Shown here: positions 5,349 to 6,855 of the stretch, in pieces
Layout of the letters: each line of letters begins with the position of its first letter
Numbering within the stretch: the stretch's first letter is position 1
Assembly: GCA_016186235.1 (NCBI GenBank)
Contig: JACPMD010000079.1
Location: 1-6,855 of the forward strand
Source of the DNA: Candidatus Roizmanbacteria bacterium
Lineage (GTDB): Bacteria; Patescibacteriota; Microgenomatia; UBA1406; GWC2-37-13
Reading direction: 5' to 3'
Length of the DNA: 6,855 nucleotides
Made by a program: the position numbers and the translations under genes
The notes under the pieces: generated by a model
Databases searched by the model: none
The model's input: only the letters and a program-made list of their open reading frames with translations
What the model was told of the DNA's origin: nothing

Positions 5349-6855
5349 ATGAGCAAGTTTCTTCTTTCCCTCATATTTCTTCTTGCAATTTTTTTTCGTT
5401 TTAACAATCTCAATTGGGATTTGAGATTTCATCTCCACCCCGATGAGCGTTTTTTGACTATGGTTGGCAATGCGATGAAAATTCCCGAAACTTTTTCAGA
5501 TTATTTAGATCCAAATACCTCAACATTTAATCCTGCAAATGTAGGTTTTAAATTTTATGTCTATGGAGTTTTTCCTGTTATTTTAAATAAGATTGTTGCA
5601 GTAATTGCAGGTAACGATGACTATAATGCTTTTACGTTTCAAGGTCGTTTTCTTTCTGCCTTAGCAGATCTTCTCGTAGTTTTTTTGGTTTTCAAAACAG
5701 TAGAGCTTTTAGAAAAAAAGTACAAATTGAGACATAAATTTAAGTATTGGGCAGCTTTTTTTTATGCTATAGCCGTACTTCCAATTCAGCTCTCGCATTT
5801 TTTTGCCGTTGACACATTCCTTAATCTTTTTATGTTTGCGAGTTTTTACTGTATTTTAAAGTCAAGAGAAACGCTTAGTTCAGAGTTTAAATATATATTA
5901 TTTTCTGCTGTTTTTTTTGGTCTTGTTATTGCCTCCAAAATCACAGCCTTTTTTATTTTACCTCTTAATTTACTTATTATAGCCTTGTCAACTGGAGACA
6001 GGCGTACTAGGTTGTTAGGAATGCTACTATTTTTTTTGACCGTATACGTAACCTTGCGTTTCGCCAATCCATATATGTTTGAAAACAGTAATTTTTTTGA
6101 CCCGACGCCAAACAAGATTTTTGTCGAAAATCTACAAAGTCTAAAATCTTTGGAGGGTAAAGATATTTGGTACCCTCCCGGAATACAATGGATTAATAAA
6201 CTACCTGTCATTTTTAGCTTAGTGAATCTTGCTATATTTGGAGTTGGAATTTCTTATTTCGTCTTTATTCTGATTGGCACGTTTTCTATTCTTCGCCTAC
6301 CGTCGAGAAGACTATTTATTGGAATATTGTTTTGGGTCATCATAGTCTTTTTCTACCAGGCGTCTCGATTTTCTCAAGCGATGCGATATCTTGTTGTTCT
6401 TTATCCCTTCTTAGCTATTTTTTCGGCTTATGGAATGCTGAAAGTTAAAAATAATACGTTAAAAGTTATAAGTATAATTTTGCTTCTCATCTGGCCTCTC
6501 ATGTTTTCCTCGATCTACCTCAACAAACATAGCAGAGTGCAGGCTTCAGAGTGGATCTATCAAAATCTTCCCGGAGGGTCGATCATACTAAGCGAGCACT
6601 GGGATGACGCATTACCTTTGTCAATGGATAAGGGAAGGCGCTATACGGTTAAAGAACTACCAGTTTTTGCTCCAGACGACAAAGAGAAATGGAATCAAAT
6701 GAATAAATTATTAAATCAAGCCGATTACTATGTTCTTTCCTCTAATAGAGGATGGGGGAGCATTCCATCAGTTCCGCAGAAATATCCCGTAATGAGCAAA
6801 TTCTATAGAGATTTGCTCGATGGAAAAACTCGGTATAAAAAAATAAAAGAACTCA
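5349..6855 (+). CDS. GT-C family membrane glycosyltransferase (GT39/PMT-like), 3' end outside window
   Basis: The first 502 codons are open to the window edge. The start is a hydrophobic helix (residues 4-18) followed by a luminal-type loop with HLHPDERF; Asp32-Glu33 match the acidic pair in the first outer loop of PMT/ArnT-type GT-C transferases, which use polyprenyl-phosphate sugars. A second motif, SHFFAVDTF (Asp155), and ASKITAFFILP follow, both usual in bacterial GT39-like proteins. I count about 11-13 hydrophobic segments up to residue about 395, then a soluble region starting QASEWIYQNLP, as in related proteins with an outer C-terminal domain. Length so far fits the 500-700 residues common in the group. 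It likely acts in the cell membrane, adding a sugar to a protein, lipid or envelope glycan; the acceptor cannot be told. The DNA is very T-rich, as expected for membrane segments. It follows the CBS gene after 13 bases but has its own promoter. Confidence 0.85.
   Translation, partial: MSKFLLSLIFLLAIFFRFNNLNWDLRFHLHPDERFLTMVGNAMKIPETFSDYLDPNTSTFNPANVGFKFYVYGVFPVILNKIVAVIAGNDDYNAFTFQGRFLSALADLLVVFLVFKTVELLEKKYKLRHKFKYWAAFFYAIAVLPIQLSHFFAVDTFLNLFMFASFYCILKSRETLSSEFKYILFSAVFFGLVIASKITAFFILPLNLLIIALSTGDRRTRLLGMLLFFLTVYVTLRFANPYMFENSNFFDPTPNKIFVENLQSLKSLEGKDIWYPPGIQWINKLPVIFSLVNLAIFGVGISYFVFILIGTFSILRLPSRRLFIGILFWVIIVFFYQASRFSQAMRYLVVLYPFLAIFSAYGMLKVKNNTLKVISIILLLIWPLMFSSIYLNKHSRVQASEWIYQNLPGGSIILSEHWDDALPLSMDKGRRYTVKELPVFAPDDKEKWNQMNKLLNQADYYVLSSNRGWGSIPSVPQKYPVMSKFYRDLLDGKTRYKKIKEL

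Noticed and set aside
5846..6211. Open frame of 121 codons on the minus strand
   Set aside because: It lies wholly inside the well-supported plus-strand glycosyltransferase frame, which has family motifs and membrane segments; the minus frame has no recognisable features.
1..6855. CRISPR array, insertion sequence or phage genes
   Set aside because: I saw no regularly spaced repeats, transposase or integrase motifs, long terminal inverted repeats or phage structural genes on either strand.

Overview
The window looks like part of a small-genome bacterium of the Candidate Phyla Radiation (Patescibacteria), possibly a Microgenomates-type lineage. This rests on inference from general features: AT-rich DNA, a divergent purA followed by a CBS-bearing IMPDH/GMPR-family gene, a DUF475 (TerC-like) relic, a large GT-C type membrane glycosyltransferase, and start codons placed almost on top of their promoters. 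TGA, TAA and TAG all act as stops, so the code appears standard. No 16S rRNA or ribosomal protein gene is present to fix the taxonomy.

Layout. (1) Positions 2-724 hold the C-terminal 240 residues of adenylosuccinate synthetase (PurA). Its stop overlaps the start of (2), an IMPDH/GMP-reductase family enzyme at 721-2157. That enzyme carries a CBS pair but has Leu-Glu where IMP dehydrogenases have the catalytic Arg-Tyr, and it has GMP-reductase-like motifs. If it is a GMP reductase, the pair would form a GMP -> IMP -> adenylosuccinate salvage line. (3) A sigma70-like promoter then drives a 466-residue protein at 2208-3608 that I do not recognise. (4) At 3614-3940 lies a DUF475 membrane-protein relic that has lost most of its middle and its C-terminus. 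(5) The 3941-4325 gap holds two hairpins, a minus-strand tRNA-Leu(CAA) and a near-consensus promoter. (6) At 4326-5335 is a four-CBS-motif gene with a C-terminal domain resembling hibernation-promoting factor. It is broken by a frame change that coincides with about 70 missing bases in CBS motif 1, and it contains a strong terminator-like hairpin exactly at its domain boundary. (7) From 5349 to the window end is the start of a GT39/PMT-like membrane glycosyltransferase, apparently on a leaderless transcript.

How they fit together. The left part is purine nucleotide interconversion. The CBS modules of the GuaB-like protein and of the 4326-5335 protein are typical adenine or guanine nucleotide sensors, so the window has two candidate nucleotide-responsive proteins, one in metabolism and one possibly linked to ribosome dormancy. 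The stretch from about 3614 to 4520, around the tRNA gene, shows decay: two different genes carry deletions there. The most interesting leads are the probable GMP reductase identity of the guaB-like gene, the CBS/HPF-like fusion with its intragenic terminator, and the recurrent (near-)leaderless promoter layout.
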